Below, piece by piece: positions 1 through 10,400 of a stretch of 64,000 bases of DNA (positions are counted from its first letter, which is position 1; the number at the start of each line of letters is the position of its first letter). Made by a program: the position numbers and the translations under genes. Source of the DNA: Homoserinibacter sp. GY 40078. GTDB lineage: Bacteria > Actinomycetota > Actinomycetes > Actinomycetales > Microbacteriaceae. Where the stretch lies: NCBI RefSeq assembly GCF_008017545.1, contig NZ_VRTZ01000002.1, positions 839,401-903,400 on the forward strand, given 5' to 3'. The notes beneath the pieces were generated by a model. It saw only the letters and a program-made list of their open reading frames with translations. It made no database searches and had not been told where the DNA came from.

Positions 1-560
1 CCGAGAATCGTTCCGAAACCGGACAGCGCGAGGCCGAACACCCACAGGTTGCCCCCGAGACCCGGCGAGAACGTCGTGCTCGTGAGCGGCGCGTAGGCGG
101 TCCATCCGAATCCGGCGGCGCCCTGCGGCGTGAAGAACCCACCGATCGCGATGAGCGATCCGAAGCTGAACAGCCAGTAGGCGAAGGCGTTCAGACGCGG
201 GAACGCGACATCCGGAGCGCCGATCTGCAACGGCATGATGGCGTTCGCGAAGCCCGCGAAGAGCGGTGTCGCGAACATCAGCAGCATGATCGTGCCGTGC
301 ATCGTGAAGATCTGGTTGTACGCCTCATTCGTCGGCACGACGTCGACGCCGGGGGTGAAGAGCTCGACACGGATGACGAGCGCCAGCACACCTCCGATGC
401 AGAAGTAGATGAACGAGGTGATGAGGTACAGGTAGCCGATCGTCTTGTGGTCGGTCGTGGTGATCCACTTGACCAGGACGTTGCCCTTGCGGGTGCGGCG
501 CGGAGCTCCGGGAGTTGCAGAACTCGTATACGACGGCGCCGGTGCGGTAGCGGTGGTCAT
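1..560 (-). CDS. ctaD: Cytochrome c oxidase subunit I, N-terminal part (cut by window edge)
   Basis: Reading the minus strand from an ATG at 560 gives an open frame of 186 codons that runs off the left end of the window. After about 25 Thr/Ala/Pro-rich residues comes [14 protein letters not shown], typical of the start of the haem-copper oxidase catalytic subunit, then hydrophobic segments and the [15 protein letters not shown] stretch that carries a haem-ligand histidine. Subunit I holds haems a and a3 and CuB and reduces oxygen in the membrane. It starts 8 bases after the stop of the subunit II gene, so the two should be one transcription unit. The C-terminal two thirds are outside the window. 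Confidence 0.93.
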   Translation of the reverse strand, partial: MTTATAPAPSYTSSATPGAPRRTRKGNVLVKWITTTDHKTIGYLYLITSFIYFCIGGVLALVIRVELFTPGVDVVPTNEAYNQIFTMHGTIMLLMFATPLFAGFANAIMPLQIGAPDVAFPRLNAFAYWLFSFGSLIAIGGFFTPQGAAGFGWTAYAPLTSTTFSPGLGGNLWVFGLALSGFGTIL

Positions 561-568
561 CAGATGCC

Positions 569-1450
569 TCAGCTCTCGTTCTCGCTCGAGCTGCCGTTGC
601 CGGGCAGGTTCTGGTTGGGGTTGTTGTCGAGACCGTTACGGCCCTCGGGCAGCGTCGCCAGGTAGCTGTCGTACTCCTCCGGCGAAACCACCCGTACCTC
701 GAAGAGCATGTCGGCGTGATACTCGCCGCACAGCTCGGCGCACTTGCCTCGGTACTCGCCCTCCTTCAGAGGGATGAAGTACATGTGATTGGTCTTCCCG
801 GGCAGCATGTCCTTCTTGTAGAGGAAGTCCAGGATCCAGAACGAGTGCGCGACGTCGCGCGACTCGAGGTCGATCTGCACCTTCTCGCCGACCGGCAGAT
901 AGAGCACCGGAAGCGAGTCCTCATCGATCTCGCCCTCCCTGTCGGGCTGCGCCTGCACGCCCTCGGAGTACCGGTTCGCATCGAGGTAGTTGAAGTCCCA
1001 CGCCCAGCGCTTGCCGATGGCCTCGATGTGGACGTCGGGGCCGTCGTCGAACTCCGCCTCGATCGCCGCCTGGTCGCGTGCGGTGAAGGCGAAGAAGCCG
1101 ATGATGAGGATGAACGGCACGACCGTGTAGAAGATCTCGATCGGCATGTTGTAGCGGAGCTGGACCGGCAGGCCCGTCTGACCCTTGCGGCGACGGTAGA
1201 CGATCGCCGCCCAGAGGATCAGGCCCCACGTCACGACACCCACGCCGAGCAACACGACCCACGAGGTGACCCAGAGACCGATGACCCGGTCGACGTGGTT
1301 CGTGGTTCCCGCTGTGGTGGGAAGCCAACCGTTGAGCTGCTGCTCGGTGCATCCTGCGAGAACGAGTGCGGCCGCGAGGCCGATGGGGACGACTGCCCAG
1401 CGGGCGAGTCGGGAACGGCGAACCGGACCCTGGGGGCGTGTGGAGCGCAC
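569..1450 (-). CDS. ctaC: Cytochrome c oxidase subunit II
   Basis: 293 residues from a GTG at 1450, which has an AGAGGT ribosome site 6-7 bases upstream; the frame stays open further upstream but that part is low-complexity and unlike the family. A lipoprotein signal ends in LAGC (Cys34). Two membrane segments follow, then a cupredoxin domain with the CuA centre: the DVAHSFWI histidine, and the C-x3-C-x3-H-x2-M ligand set in [14 protein letters not shown]. All CuA ligands are present, so it should accept electrons from cytochrome c (or the bound cytochrome of a bc1 supercomplex) and pass them to subunit I. The tail is Asn/Gly/Ser-rich. Confidence 0.95.
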   Translation of the reverse strand: MRSTRPQGPVRRSRLARWAVVPIGLAAALVLAGCTEQQLNGWLPTTAGTTNHVDRVIGLWVTSWVVLLGVGVVTWGLILWAAIVYRRRKGQTGLPVQLRYNMPIEIFYTVVPFILIIGFFAFTARDQAAIEAEFDDGPDVHIEAIGKRWAWDFNYLDANRYSEGVQAQPDREGEIDEDSLPVLYLPVGEKVQIDLESRDVAHSFWILDFLYKKDMLPGKTNHMYFIPLKEGEYRGKCAELCGEYHADMLFEVRVVSPEEYDSYLATLPEGRNGLDNNPNQNLPGNGSSSENES

Positions 1451-1503
1451 CTGTGACCTCTCGGACGACGACGTGGTGAATCGCGTCCAGTCTATAGCCG
1501 AAC

Positions 1504-1531
1504 GGGGCCCCCTCCTTGCGGAGGATGCCCC
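1504..1531 (-). terminator. Hairpin after erpA
   Basis: GGGGC and CCTCC on the left arm pair with GGAGG and GCCCC on the right arm across a 2-base mismatch, loop TTGC. It lies between the erpA stop (1581) and the ctaC start (1450). There is no clear U-tract, so it is a candidate terminator only. Confidence 0.4.
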
Positions 1532-1580
1532 GTGTTGGCCCTGCGGTGACCCGAGAGACGGGCCACCGATGTCAGACGGA

Positions 1581-1928
1581 TCAGTGGAAGCTGTCTCCGC
1601 ATGCGCAGCTCCCCTGCGCATTGGGGTTGTCGATCGTGAAGCCCTGCTTCTGGATCGAATCCTCGAAGTCGATCGATGCGCCGTCGAGATAGGGCACGCT
1701 CATCTGATCGACCACGACCTCGACACCATCGAAGTCACGCGTCGCGTCGCCATCGAGCAGGCGCTCGTCGAAGTAGAGCTGGTAGATGAGACCGGAGCAG
1801 CCACCGGGCTGCACGGCCACCCGGAGGCGCAGGTCGTCGCGACCCTCCTGCTCGAGGAGCGAGCGCACCTTGAGCGCGGCCGTGTCGGTGAGGCTGACCC
1901 CGTGAGTGGTCTCGAGCGTGTCCGTCAT
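1581..1928 (-). CDS. erpA: Iron-sulfur cluster insertion protein, HesB/IscA/ErpA family
   Basis: 115 residues from the ATG at 1928 (MTDTLETTHGVSL); the longer open frame upstream is arginine-rich shadow of the peptidase gene. It has the A-type carrier signature with three conserved cysteines: one in QPGGCSGLIY and two in the C-terminal GSCACGDSF. These proteins carry [Fe-S] clusters to apo-enzymes in the cytoplasm. It lies next to cytochrome oxidase genes, as does the M. tuberculosis homologue Rv2204c near ctaC. The start is 26 bases from the stop of the peptidase gene. Confidence 0.93.
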   Translation of the reverse strand: MTDTLETTHGVSLTDTAALKVRSLLEQEGRDDLRLRVAVQPGGCSGLIYQLYFDERLLDGDATRDFDGVEVVVDQMSVPYLDGASIDFEDSIQKQGFTIDNPNAQGSCACGDSFH

Positions 1929-1954
1929 GAACGAGATTGTAACCACGGACCCCG

Positions 1955-3382
1955 CTAGGACGCTGGAGTTCGCGCGCCGAGGCGCGACAGCAGAAGCGCC
2001 TCCGCGAGAATCGCCCGCTCGAGACTCGGAATGTGGAGCGACTCGTTGGGGCTGTGGGCCCGGGAATCGGGGTCTTCGACTCCCGTGACGAGGATCTGGG
2101 CCCGGGGGAAGCGCTCCGCCAGCTCGGCGATGAAGGGGATCGACCCGCCGACGCCCATCTCGACGGCGGGGGCGCCGAACGCCTCCTCGAGCACCTCCCG
2201 GGCGTCGGCGACTGCCCATCCGCTCGTATCGACCAGGAAGGGCTGCCCGAGGTCGAGCCCGTCGACCTCGAGCCGGGCGCCGTAGGCGGCGTTCCGCTCG
2301 AGATGCGCCATGATCGCCGCGTACGCGTCCTCGGCGCGCTGGCCGGGGGCGACTCGCGCGCTCACGCGTACCCGCACGCTCGGTACGAGGGTGTTCGACG
2401 CCTCGCGGACGCTCGGTGCGTCGATACCGGTGATCGTGATGGCGGGCTGGTTCCACATCCGCGACACGATCTCGCCTCGGCCGATCGGGGCGACCTCCGG
2501 CAACAGGCCCGTCTCGAGCCTCAGCTGCGCCTCGTCGTAGTCGGGAGTCTCCGCCTCACGCGAGTCGAGTCCCTCCACCGCGACCGAGCCGTCGGGGTTC
2601 CACAGCGTGTCGAGCGTGCGGATCGCGGCGAGCATCGCATCGGGCACGGGACCTCCGAACATCCCGGAGTGGGAGGCGTGGTCGAGGGTCGTGATGCGCA
2701 GGTTGAAGGCGACCGCCCCGCGGAGACCGACGGTGATCGCCGGAATCTCGGTCGTCCAGTTGCCGGAGTCGGCGACGACGATGACGTCGGCGTCGAAGGT
2801 CTCGCGATAGTGGTCGAGGAAGGTCAGGATGGACCGGGAGCCGAACTCCTCCTCCCCCTCCGCGTAGAGCACGAGTCCGATCTCGGGGTCCCCGAGCACC
2901 TCGAGGTGGGCACGGATCGCCGCAAGGTGAAGCGCGACGCCTGCCTTGTCGTCCGCGGCGCCGCGACCGTAGAGACGCTCACCGCGCACGGTCGGCTCGA
3001 ACGGCTTCGAGTCCCAGGCCGCGTCGTCCCCGGGCGGCTGCACGTCGTGGTGCGCGTAGAGAAGGATGGTCGGCTTCCCGGCCTTCGCCTCGCGAGTCGC
3101 GACGACCGCGGGGAGGCCGAGAGCATCGGAATCGGGATCCGAGACGGGCAGCTGCACCACCTCGACCGATTCGAAGACGCCGAGCTCCCGCGCGAGTTCC
3201 GCGACGCGATCCGCACTCGCCTGGACGTGGCTGTGGTCGAAGCCGTCCCAGGACACCGAGGGGATGCGCACGAGACCGGAGATGTCGGCGATCGCACGAG
3301 GCAGGCCCGCGGCGACGACCGTGCGGAACTCCTCGGATCGGGGGGTGGCGGACGAAGTGGAGTCAGAACCGGCTACGGACAT
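1955..3382 (-). CDS. M20-family dipeptidase/metallopeptidase
   Basis: 475 residues. The di-zinc M20 ligands are all visible: H in LLYAHHDVQPPGD, the bridging D in GRGAADDKAG, the catalytic/ligand Glu pair in AEGEEEFGS, D in VVADSGNW, and the C-terminal H in DSRAHSPNE. A lid (dimerisation) domain sits in the middle. The family hydrolyses dipeptides or N-acyl amino acids; the exact substrate cannot be read. The ATG at 3382 is preceded by TAAGAT seven bases upstream, suggesting a leaderless mRNA. It is divergent from the DUF3043 gene. Confidence 0.9.
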   Translation of the reverse strand: MSVAGSDSTSSATPRSEEFRTVVAAGLPRAIADISGLVRIPSVSWDGFDHSHVQASADRVAELARELGVFESVEVVQLPVSDPDSDALGLPAVVATREAKAGKPTILLYAHHDVQPPGDDAAWDSKPFEPTVRGERLYGRGAADDKAGVALHLAAIRAHLEVLGDPEIGLVLYAEGEEEFGSRSILTFLDHYRETFDADVIVVADSGNWTTEIPAITVGLRGAVAFNLRITTLDHASHSGMFGGPVPDAMLAAIRTLDTLWNPDGSVAVEGLDSREAETPDYDEAQLRLETGLLPEVAPIGRGEIVSRMWNQPAITITGIDAPSVREASNTLVPSVRVRVSARVAPGQRAEDAYAAIMAHLERNAAYGARLEVDGLDLGQPFLVDTSGWAVADAREVLEEAFGAPAVEMGVGGSIPFIAELAERFPRAQILVTGVEDPDSRAHSPNESLHIPSLERAILAEALLLSRLGARTPAS

Positions 3383-3389
3383 GTGGGCT

Positions 3390-3395
3390 ATCTTA
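3390..3395 (-). promoter_or_regulatory. -10 box, leaderless promoter of the M20 peptidase
   Basis: TAAGAT on the minus strand ends 7 bases before the ATG at 3382, the spacing expected when transcription starts at or next to the start codon. No ribosome site lies in between. No convincing -35 was identified. Confidence 0.45.
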
Positions 3396-3420
3396 AGCAG
3401 ACCGACGAACGAGGAATCCC

Positions 3421-3990
3421 GTGCCCAAGAACACCCCCACCGAGCCCGCCGCCTCCGAGACGCCGGAGATCCCGAGCACCGGAAAGGGTCATGCGACCCC
3501 CTCCCGCAAGGAGCAGGAGGCGGCGCGCAAGCGACCCCTCGTTCCGAACGACCGCCGGGCAGCCTCGAAGGACTCGCGCCGCCAGATCGCCGAGCAGCGC
3601 GAGCGTGTTCGCGTCGGAATGGCGAACGGCGAGGAGCGCTACCTGCCGATCCGCGACAAGGGCCCGCAGAAGCGGTACGTGCGCGACTACGTCGATGCGC
3701 GGTGGAGCGCCGGCGAGCTGCTGCTGCCGCTCATGGTGCTCGTGATCCTCGCGATGCTGGTCCCGGTGAGCGCGATCGCGACCTACTCGCTCATCGCCAC
3801 GTACGGATTCCTCATCCTCGTGGTCATTGACGCGCTCGCGATGAACCGGCGGCTCGGCAAGAAGCTGACCGCCAAGTTCGGCGAGGGCAAGGTCGAGAAG
3901 TACCGGTGGTACGCGACGATGCGCGCGGTGCAGCTGCGTCCGCTTCGCCTGCCGAAGCCCCAGGTCAGCCGCGGGCAGTTCCCCGCCTGA
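3421..3990 (+). CDS. DUF3043 membrane protein
   Basis: 189 residues from a GTG with a GAGGAA ribosome site. The first ~95 residues are charged and Pro/Lys/Arg-rich (cytoplasmic). Two close membrane segments follow at about 98-140 (LLLPLMVLVILAML and YGFLILVVIDALAM), and the tail is basic. This matches the actinobacterial DUF3043 family, whose function is not known. Its 3' end overlaps the convergent pyrD by 26 bases. Confidence 0.88.
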   Translation: MPKNTPTEPAASETPEIPSTGKGHATPSRKEQEAARKRPLVPNDRRAASKDSRRQIAEQRERVRVGMANGEERYLPIRDKGPQKRYVRDYVDARWSAGELLLPLMVLVILAMLVPVSAIATYSLIATYGFLILVVIDALAMNRRLGKKLTAKFGEGKVEKYRWYATMRAVQLRPLRLPKPQVSRGQFPA

Positions 3991-4999
3991 GTCCCCGGTT
4001 CACGGCGCGCGCCCAGAAGGGGCCCTCGTAGAGGAACGCCGTGTAGCCCTGCACGAGAGTCGCACCGGCATCGAGCCGCTCGCGCACATCGGCGGCCGTC
4101 GTGATCCCGCCGACCGAGACGATGCAGAGATCGGACCCGACGGCCGCGCGCAGCATCCGCAGCATCGCGAGAGAGCGCGCGGCGAGCGGCGCGCCCGAGA
4201 GGCCGCCATCCCCCGCCCGGGCGACGACCTCGGGGTCGGTGACGAGTCCGTCGCGGGACAGGGTCGTGTTGGTGGCAACGATGCCCGAGAGACCGATTCG
4301 CGTGACGAGCTCGGCGATCCGGATCGCCTGCTCATCGGTGAGGTCGGGGGCGATCTTGACCAGCACCGGCACTCCCCCGGCGGCATCCCGAACCGCGACG
4401 AGGAGCGGCTCGAGTCGGTCGAGCTCTTGGAGCCCCCGAAGGCCCGGGGTGTTGGGCGACGAGACGTTCACCACGAGGTAGTCGGCGTGAGGCGCAAGGA
4501 GCCGCGTGCTCACGAGGTAGTCCGAGATGGCGTCGTCGACATCGACGACCTTGCTCTTGCCGATGTTCACGCCGATCACGGGACGCGACGATCCCGATCG
4601 CTCTCGCCGGATCCGCGGAGCGACAGCGTCGGCTCCCGCGTTGTTGAACCCCATGCGGTTGATCACCGCACGGTCCGGAATCAGGCGGAACAGGCGCGGC
4701 TTCGGATTGCCCGGCTGCTCGAGCGCGGTGATCGTGCCCACCTCGACGTGGCCGAAGCCCAGCGCACCGAGACCCGAGATGCCCCGCGCCTCCTTGTCGA
4801 AGCCCGCCGCAACGCCGAACGGCGACGGGAAGCGGATGCCGAGCGCGTCGACCGCGAGCTCCGGTGCAGGCCGGGTGACGGCGCGCGCGATCCGGCGCAG
4901 CCCGGGCCACCCGAGCACGCGGATGACGATGAAGGCCAGGTGATGGGCGAACTCGGGGTCGAAGCGCGCCAGGACGAGGCGAAAGAGGAGACGGTACAT
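3965..4999 (-). CDS. pyrD: Quinone-dependent dihydroorotate dehydrogenase
   Basis: 344 residues, the usual length of class 2 enzymes. The N-terminal ~40 residues form the amphipathic membrane-docking part. The FMN barrel shows GVAAGFDKEA, NRMGFNN, the Ser-nucleophile region NVSSPNTPGLR, VKIAPDL and IVATNTT. It oxidises dihydroorotate to orotate in pyrimidine synthesis and passes electrons to quinone at the inner face of the membrane. Upstream a TAGCCT lies nine bases before the ATG, with GAAGG between. Confidence 0.96.
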   Translation of the reverse strand: MYRLLFRLVLARFDPEFAHHLAFIVIRVLGWPGLRRIARAVTRPAPELAVDALGIRFPSPFGVAAGFDKEARGISGLGALGFGHVEVGTITALEQPGNPKPRLFRLIPDRAVINRMGFNNAGADAVAPRIRRERSGSSRPVIGVNIGKSKVVDVDDAISDYLVSTRLLAPHADYLVVNVSSPNTPGLRGLQELDRLEPLLVAVRDAAGGVPVLVKIAPDLTDEQAIRIAELVTRIGLSGIVATNTTLSRDGLVTDPEVVARAGDGGLSGAPLAARSLAMLRMLRAAVGSDLCIVSVGGITTAADVRERLDAGATLVQGYTAFLYEGPFWARAVNRGLRRGTARG

Positions 5000-5019
5000 G
5001 CCGCCTTCAGGCTAGCGCC

Positions 5020-5511
5020 TCAGGATTCGCCGGCCGTCGCCTGCGGCGCCCCGTCGGCGCGACTCGCGTGCTCCACCCGCAACAGCGTGATGGCCGACTC
5101 GAAGTCGTCGAGTGAGTCGAAGCCCTGGTAGACGCTCGCGAAACGCAGGTAGGCGACCTCGTCGAGCTCACGCAGCGGAGGCAGGATCGCGAGACCGATG
5201 TCGTTGGCGTCGGTCTGCGCGACACCGGTCGCGCGGATTGTCTCCTCCACGCGCTGGGCGAGGAGGGCGAGGTCCGCGTCGCTGACCGGTCGCCCCTGGC
5301 AGGCCTTGCGCACCCCCGAGACGATCTTCTCGCGGCTGAACGGCTCGACGATGCCGGAGCGCTTGATCACGTTGAGGCTCGCGGTCTCGGTGGTCGAGAA
5401 GCGGCGGCCGCACTCCGGGCACTGACGGCGACGACGAATCGACAGCCCGTCATCGCTCGTCCGCGAGTCGATGACCCGGCTGTCCGGATGGCGGCAGAAC
5501 GGGCAGAACAT
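5020..5511 (-). CDS. nrdR: Transcriptional repressor NrdR
   Basis: 163 residues. A zinc ribbon with four cysteines ([17 protein letters not shown] and [12 protein letters not shown]) is followed by an ATP-cone domain ([14 protein letters not shown]). NrdR senses (d)ATP and represses ribonucleotide reductase genes by binding NrdR boxes. No nrd gene is in the window. The ATG at 5511 is preceded by TATCCT seven bases upstream with no ribosome site, so the mRNA is probably leaderless. Confidence 0.96.
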   Translation of the reverse strand: MFCPFCRHPDSRVIDSRTSDDGLSIRRRRQCPECGRRFSTTETASLNVIKRSGIVEPFSREKIVSGVRKACQGRPVSDADLALLAQRVEETIRATGVAQTDANDIGLAILPPLRELDEVAYLRFASVYQGFDSLDDFESAITLLRVEHASRADGAPQATAGES

Positions 5512-5518
5512 CGCACCC

Positions 5519-5524
5519 AGGATA
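5519..5524 (-). promoter_or_regulatory. -10 box, leaderless promoter of nrdR
   Basis: TATCCT on the minus strand ends 7 bases before the nrdR ATG, with no Shine-Dalgarno-like sequence in between. Confidence 0.45.
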
Positions 5525-5526
5525 CT

Positions 5527-5544
5527 CGCCGCGGCTCCGCGGCG
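5527..5544 (-). terminator. Perfect GC hairpin between hisD and nrdR
   Basis: CGCCGCGG and CCGCGGCG pair perfectly around CT. It sits 19 bases after the hisD stop on the minus strand and just ahead of the nrdR promoter. No U-tract, so it is a terminator candidate. Confidence 0.45.
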
Positions 5545-5562
5545 CCTGTCAGGAAGCGCTTC

Positions 5563-6873
5563 TCAGGGAGCGTCGAAGCGAGCCGCGACAGCGTCGCCGT
5601 GCGCGGGCAGATCCTCCGCGTCGCTGAACGCCCGGATCCGATCGGCGACGGCCGCCAGACCCTCACGCTCGTAGCGCACGACCTGCTGCGGGCGCAGGAA
5701 CGTCATCGCGGAGAGCGCCGACGAGAACCGCGCCTGGCCGGCTGTGGGGAGCACATGGTTCGATCCCGCGAGGTAGTCGCCGAGGCTCACGGGCGCCGAG
5801 GGCCCGAGGAAGATCGCGCCCGCGTTCGAGATGCGGGCGAGCGCCTCGTCGGGATCGGCGGTGTGGATCTCGAGGTGCTCCGGAGCGAATGCGTCGACGA
5901 ATGCGGCCGCGGACTCCGCGTCGTCCACGAGCACGAGTGCCGACTGCCGGCCGCCGAGCGCGGCACGTACGCGCTCCGCGTGACGGGTGCTCGCCACACG
6001 GGTCTCGAGCTCTTCGGCGACACGCACGGCGAGCTGCGGTGCGTCCGTGACGAGCACCGCGGCTGAGAGCTCGTCGTGCTCGGCCTGGCTGACGAGATCC
6101 GCGGCGATGAGGCGCGCATCGGCGCCCTCGTCAGCGAGCACCAGGATGTCGGTGGGCCCCGCCTCGGCGTCGATCCCGACGACCCCGCGCACGAGCCGCT
6201 TGGCGGCCGCGACGTAGACGTTTCCGGGCCCCGAGATCACGTCGACCGCTTCGAGGCCGAGGTCGGCGACTCCGTAGGCCAACGCACCGATGGCGCCCGC
6301 GCCGCCGATCGCGTAGACCTCGTCGACGCCGAGCAACGCCGCGACGGCGAGGACCGTCGGGTGAACCGATCCACCGAACGCGGCCTGGGGAGGCGAGACG
6401 AGCGCGAGGGAACCGACGCCTGCCGCCTGCGCGGGAACGACGTTCATGATGACGCTCGACGGATACACGGCCTTGCCGCCCGGCACGTAGAAGCCGGCTC
6501 GGCGCACCGGCTGCCAGCGTTGCTCGATTCGGGCACCGGGCGCGAGCTCGGTGGTCGTCGCGGGCGGAACCTGCGCGGCGCTCGCACGACGCACGCGCGC
6601 GATCGACTCCTCGACGGCGTCCCGAACCCGCGCGTCGAGGCCGTCCACCGCCGCGGCCAGCTCCTCCGGGCGCACACGCAGCGACTCCGGCCTCACACGG
6701 TCCAGCCGCTCCGCCTGATCGAACAGGGCCGCGGAGCCCCGCTCGCGCACCTCGGCGATGAGGGCCGCGGCGGCCTCTGCGGCGACGGAGACGTCGACCA
6801 CCGCTCGCGGCACCAGTTCGAGAAGCTCGGAGGACGTGGGCCGGGTTCCGCGGAGGTCGAGAGTCTGGATCAT
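5563..6873 (-). CDS. hisD: Histidinol dehydrogenase
   Basis: 436 residues from the ATG at 6873 (MIQTLDLRG); a longer frame upstream overlaps the divergent flavin reductase region and is not family-like. Motifs: GGKAVYPSSVIMNVVPA, GPGNVYVAAAKRLV, EAGPTDILVLAD, the zinc/catalytic SQAEHDELS, APEHLE and SVSLGDY-like LGDYLAGSNHVLPT. It carries out the last two steps of histidine synthesis, L-histidinol to L-histidine with two NAD+. It stands alone here; no other his gene is near. Confidence 0.95.
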   Translation of the reverse strand: MIQTLDLRGTRPTSSELLELVPRAVVDVSVAAEAAAALIAEVRERGSAALFDQAERLDRVRPESLRVRPEELAAAVDGLDARVRDAVEESIARVRRASAAQVPPATTTELAPGARIEQRWQPVRRAGFYVPGGKAVYPSSVIMNVVPAQAAGVGSLALVSPPQAAFGGSVHPTVLAVAALLGVDEVYAIGGAGAIGALAYGVADLGLEAVDVISGPGNVYVAAAKRLVRGVVGIDAEAGPTDILVLADEGADARLIAADLVSQAEHDELSAAVLVTDAPQLAVRVAEELETRVASTRHAERVRAALGGRQSALVLVDDAESAAAFVDAFAPEHLEIHTADPDEALARISNAGAIFLGPSAPVSLGDYLAGSNHVLPTAGQARFSSALSAMTFLRPQQVVRYEREGLAAVADRIRAFSDAEDLPAHGDAVAARFDAP

Positions 6874-6921
6874 CGCGACCATGCTACGGCGGCGGAATGC
6901 ATCGGCCTGACCGGGAGTTGA

Positions 6922-7446
6922 ATGAAGTCGATGGAAAACAGCACCGACCACGCCGAACAGGTCGTGGATGACCTCTCCGCGTTCAAGCTCGCGTTCCGCC
7001 GCCTCGCCGCCGGGGTGTCGGCGGTGACCGCGCGCGATCCCGACGGACGCCCGGTCGGGTTCACTGCGACCTCGCTCGCATCACTCGCCGCGGTGCCGCC
7101 ACTCGCCACCTTCAACATGGCGCGGGTCTCGAGTGCGTGGCGCGCCATCGAGCAGACCGATCACGTGATCATCCACATGCTGGGCTCGCGCAACCGTCGG
7201 GTCGCCGAGATCATGGCGGGCGACCACGACCATCGCTTCGACGGTGACCACTGGGCGCCGGGACCGCTCGGACTTCCCGTGCTGAAGGACGTGCCCGCGT
7301 GGATGCTCGGGCGGATCGTGGGACGTTATCCGGTGCATGAGAACGCCGTGATCGTCGTGCAGATCGAGGACGGCTCGCTCGGCGACACGGATGAGGCTCT
7401 GCTCTACCACGAGCGCACCTTCCTGCGGCCGGGCGACCCCGCCTAG
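6922..7446 (+). CDS. Flavin reductase domain protein
   Basis: 174 residues, start ATG at 6922 with GGGAG upstream (a second ATG at 6931 is possible). It fits the flavin-reductase-like FMN-binding fold: FRRLAAGVSAVTARDPDGRPVGFTATSLAS near the N-terminus, then RVSSAWRAIEQTDHVIIHML. Members reduce FMN or FAD with NAD(P)H, often for a partner monooxygenase; no partner is in the window. Divergent from hisD and convergent with dnaE. Confidence 0.85.
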   Translation: MKSMENSTDHAEQVVDDLSAFKLAFRRLAAGVSAVTARDPDGRPVGFTATSLASLAAVPPLATFNMARVSSAWRAIEQTDHVIIHMLGSRNRRVAEIMAGDHDHRFDGDHWAPGPLGLPVLKDVPAWMLGRIVGRYPVHENAVIVVQIEDGSLGDTDEALLYHERTFLRPGDPA

Positions 7447-7465
7447 CCGGGATCCCTTCCGCAGG

Positions 7466-10400
7466 TCAGACCACGCAGTTCGGCCCGAGAAGGCTCTTGA
7501 GCTCGCCGTAGAGATCCGCCGTCACCGACACCGGGAACGGGATCTCGAAGAGCCGCGCGGTGTCGCCTCGGACGAGGCGCAAGCGCACCTCGTTGTCGCC
7601 CCGATGGCGGATGAGAACGTCGCCGAGCGCCTCCACGACCTCTGTCGTGGCGCGGTTCTCGGCGACCTGGATCACGAGCGGACCCGATCCGAGACTCGTG
7701 CCCGTGTCGGGCACGAACATGCTCGCCGCGTGCAGAGCCACACCGTCGTCGCGCTGGCTCACGCGCGCCCGCACGACGACGACCTGATCGGGAAGCAGAC
7801 CGGGAGCGAACTCCTGGTAGGTCTTGCCGAGGAACATCACCTGCACCTCGCCCCCGAAGTCCTCGAGGGCGACCACGCCGTACGGGTTGCCGGAGGCACG
7901 GGCGGTGCGATGCTGCACACTCGTGAGGAGCCCGGCGACCGTGACGGTCTCACCGTCCTGGATGGTCTCGGAGGTCAGCAGCTCGGCGATCCCGACACTC
8001 GCGTGCTTCGCGAGGAGCACCTCGAGACCCGCGAGCGGGTGATCCGAGACGTAGAGGCCGAGCATCTCGCGCTCGAACGCGAGCTTGTCCTTCTTCGCCC
8101 ACTCCGGTCGTGTGGGTACATGATCGACCGCCTCGGGTTCGTCCCACAGCGACTCGAAGTCGAATCCCACCTGGCCATTCGCCTCGTTGCGCTTCACCGA
8201 GACGGCCGACTCGACCGCCTCCTCGTGGATCTCGATGAGCGCCCGCCGCGAGGCCCCCATCTCATCGAACGCACCCGCCTTCACGAGCGACTCGATCGTG
8301 CGCTTGTTGAGCGCGCCGAGCGGCACCTTGCGCAGGAAGTCGTGGAAGGTCGTGAACGCGCCCTTCTCCTCGCGCGCGGCGCGGATCTGGTCGACGACGC
8401 CGAACCCGACATTGCGGACAGCACCCAAACCGAAGCGGATGTCGTCGCCGACGGCCGCGAAGAACCCGATGGACTCGTTGACATCCGGCGGCAGCACCTT
8501 GATGCCCATGCGACGGCACTCGTTCAGGTACATCGCGAGCTTGTCGCGGGCGTCGCCGACGCTCGTGAGGAGCGCCGCCATGTACTCGGCCGGGTAGTGC
8601 GCCTTCAAATACGCGGTCCAGTAGCTGAGGACGCCGTATGCGGCCGAGTGCGCCTTGTTGAAGGCGTAGTCGGAGAAGGGCAGCAGGATGTCCCAGAGGG
8701 TCTTGACCGCGGTCTCCGAGAAGCCGTTCTCCCGCATGCCTGCGGAGAAGCCCTCGTACTGCTTGTCGAGCTCGGACTTCTTCTTCTTACCCATCGCACG
8801 GCGCAGAATGTCGGCCTGGCCGAGGGTGAACCCTGCGACCCGCTGCGCGATCGCCATCACCTGCTCCTGGTAGATGATGAGGCCGTAGCTCGTGTCGAGG
8901 ATGTCGCGCAGCGGTTCCTCGAGTTCCGGATGGATCGGGATGATGTCCTGCTGGCCGTTCTTGCGCAGCGCGTAGTTCGTGTGCGAGTTCGCGCCCATGG
9001 GACCCGGGCGGTAGAGGGCGATGACGGCCGAGATGTCCTCGAAGTTGTCGGGCTTCATGAGCCTCAGCAGCGACCGCATGGGCCCGCCGTCGAGCTGGAA
9101 GACCCCGAGGGTGTCGCCTCGTGCGAGCAGGTCGTAGGCGGCCGGATCGTCGAGGGCGAGCTCTTCGAGCACCGGGCGGAATCCGCGGTTCGCCTCGATG
9201 TTGTCGAGCGCGTCGTCGATGATCGTCAGGTTCCTCAGCCCGAGGAAGTCCATCTTGATCAGGCCGAGCGCCTCGGCGGCGGGGTAATCGAACTGCGTGA
9301 CGATCTGGCCGTCCTGCTCCCGCTTCATGATCGGGATGATGTCGATGAGCGGCTCGCTCGACATGATGACGCCCGCCGCGTGGACGCCCCACTGCCGCTT
9401 GAGCCCCTCGAGTCCGCGCGCCGTCTCGAAGACCGTTCGCGCTTCCGGGTCGGACTCGAGCAGCGCCCGGAAGTCGCCCGCCTCCTTGTAGCGGTCGTGC
9501 GACGAGTCGACGATGCCGCCGAGCGGGATGTCCTTGCCCATGATCGCGGGCGGCATCGCCTTCGTGAGCTTCTCGCCCATCGAGAACGGGAATCCGAGCA
9601 CGCGGCCCGAGTCCTTGAGCGCCTGCTTGGCCTTGATGGTGCCGTAGGTGACGATCTGGGCGACCCGCTCCTCACCGTACTTGTCGGTGACGTAGCGGAT
9701 CACCTCACCGCGGCGACGTTCGTCGAAGTCCACATCGAAGTCGGGCATCGAGACGCGGTCGGGGTTGAGGAAGCGCTCGAAGATCAGGCCGTGCTGCAGC
9801 GGATCGAGGTCGGTGATCTTCATCGCATAGGCGGCCATGGACCCTGCACCCGAGCCACGGCCCGGACCGACACGGATGCCGTTGTCCTTGGACCAGTTGA
9901 TGAAGTCCGCGACGACCAGGAAGTATCCAGGGAAGCCCATCTGCGTGATGACGCCGACCTCGTACTCGGCCTGCTTCCGCACCTCGTCCGGGATGCCCGT
10001 CGGGTAGCGATCGTGGAGACCGCGCTCGACCTCCTTGATGAACCAGGTCTCTTCCGTCTCACCTGCGGGGACCGGGTAGCGCGGCATGTAGTTGGCGCCG
10101 GTGTTGAACTCGACCTCGCACCGCTCGGCGATGAGCAGGGTGTTGTCGCAGGCGTCGGGGTGGTCGCGGAAGAGGTCGCGCATCTGCTGCGGCGTCTTCA
10201 GGTAGAAGTCCTGCGAATCGAACTTGAACCGGTTCGGGTCTTCGAGCGTCGAGCCCGACTGCACGCACAGCAGGATCTCGTGTGCCGACGCGTCGTGCGC
10301 GTGCGTGTAATGGAGGTCGTTCGTCGCGACGAGCGGGAGCCCGAGGTCTTTCGAAAGACGGATGAGGTCGCTCATGACGCGCTTCTCGATGCCGAGCCCG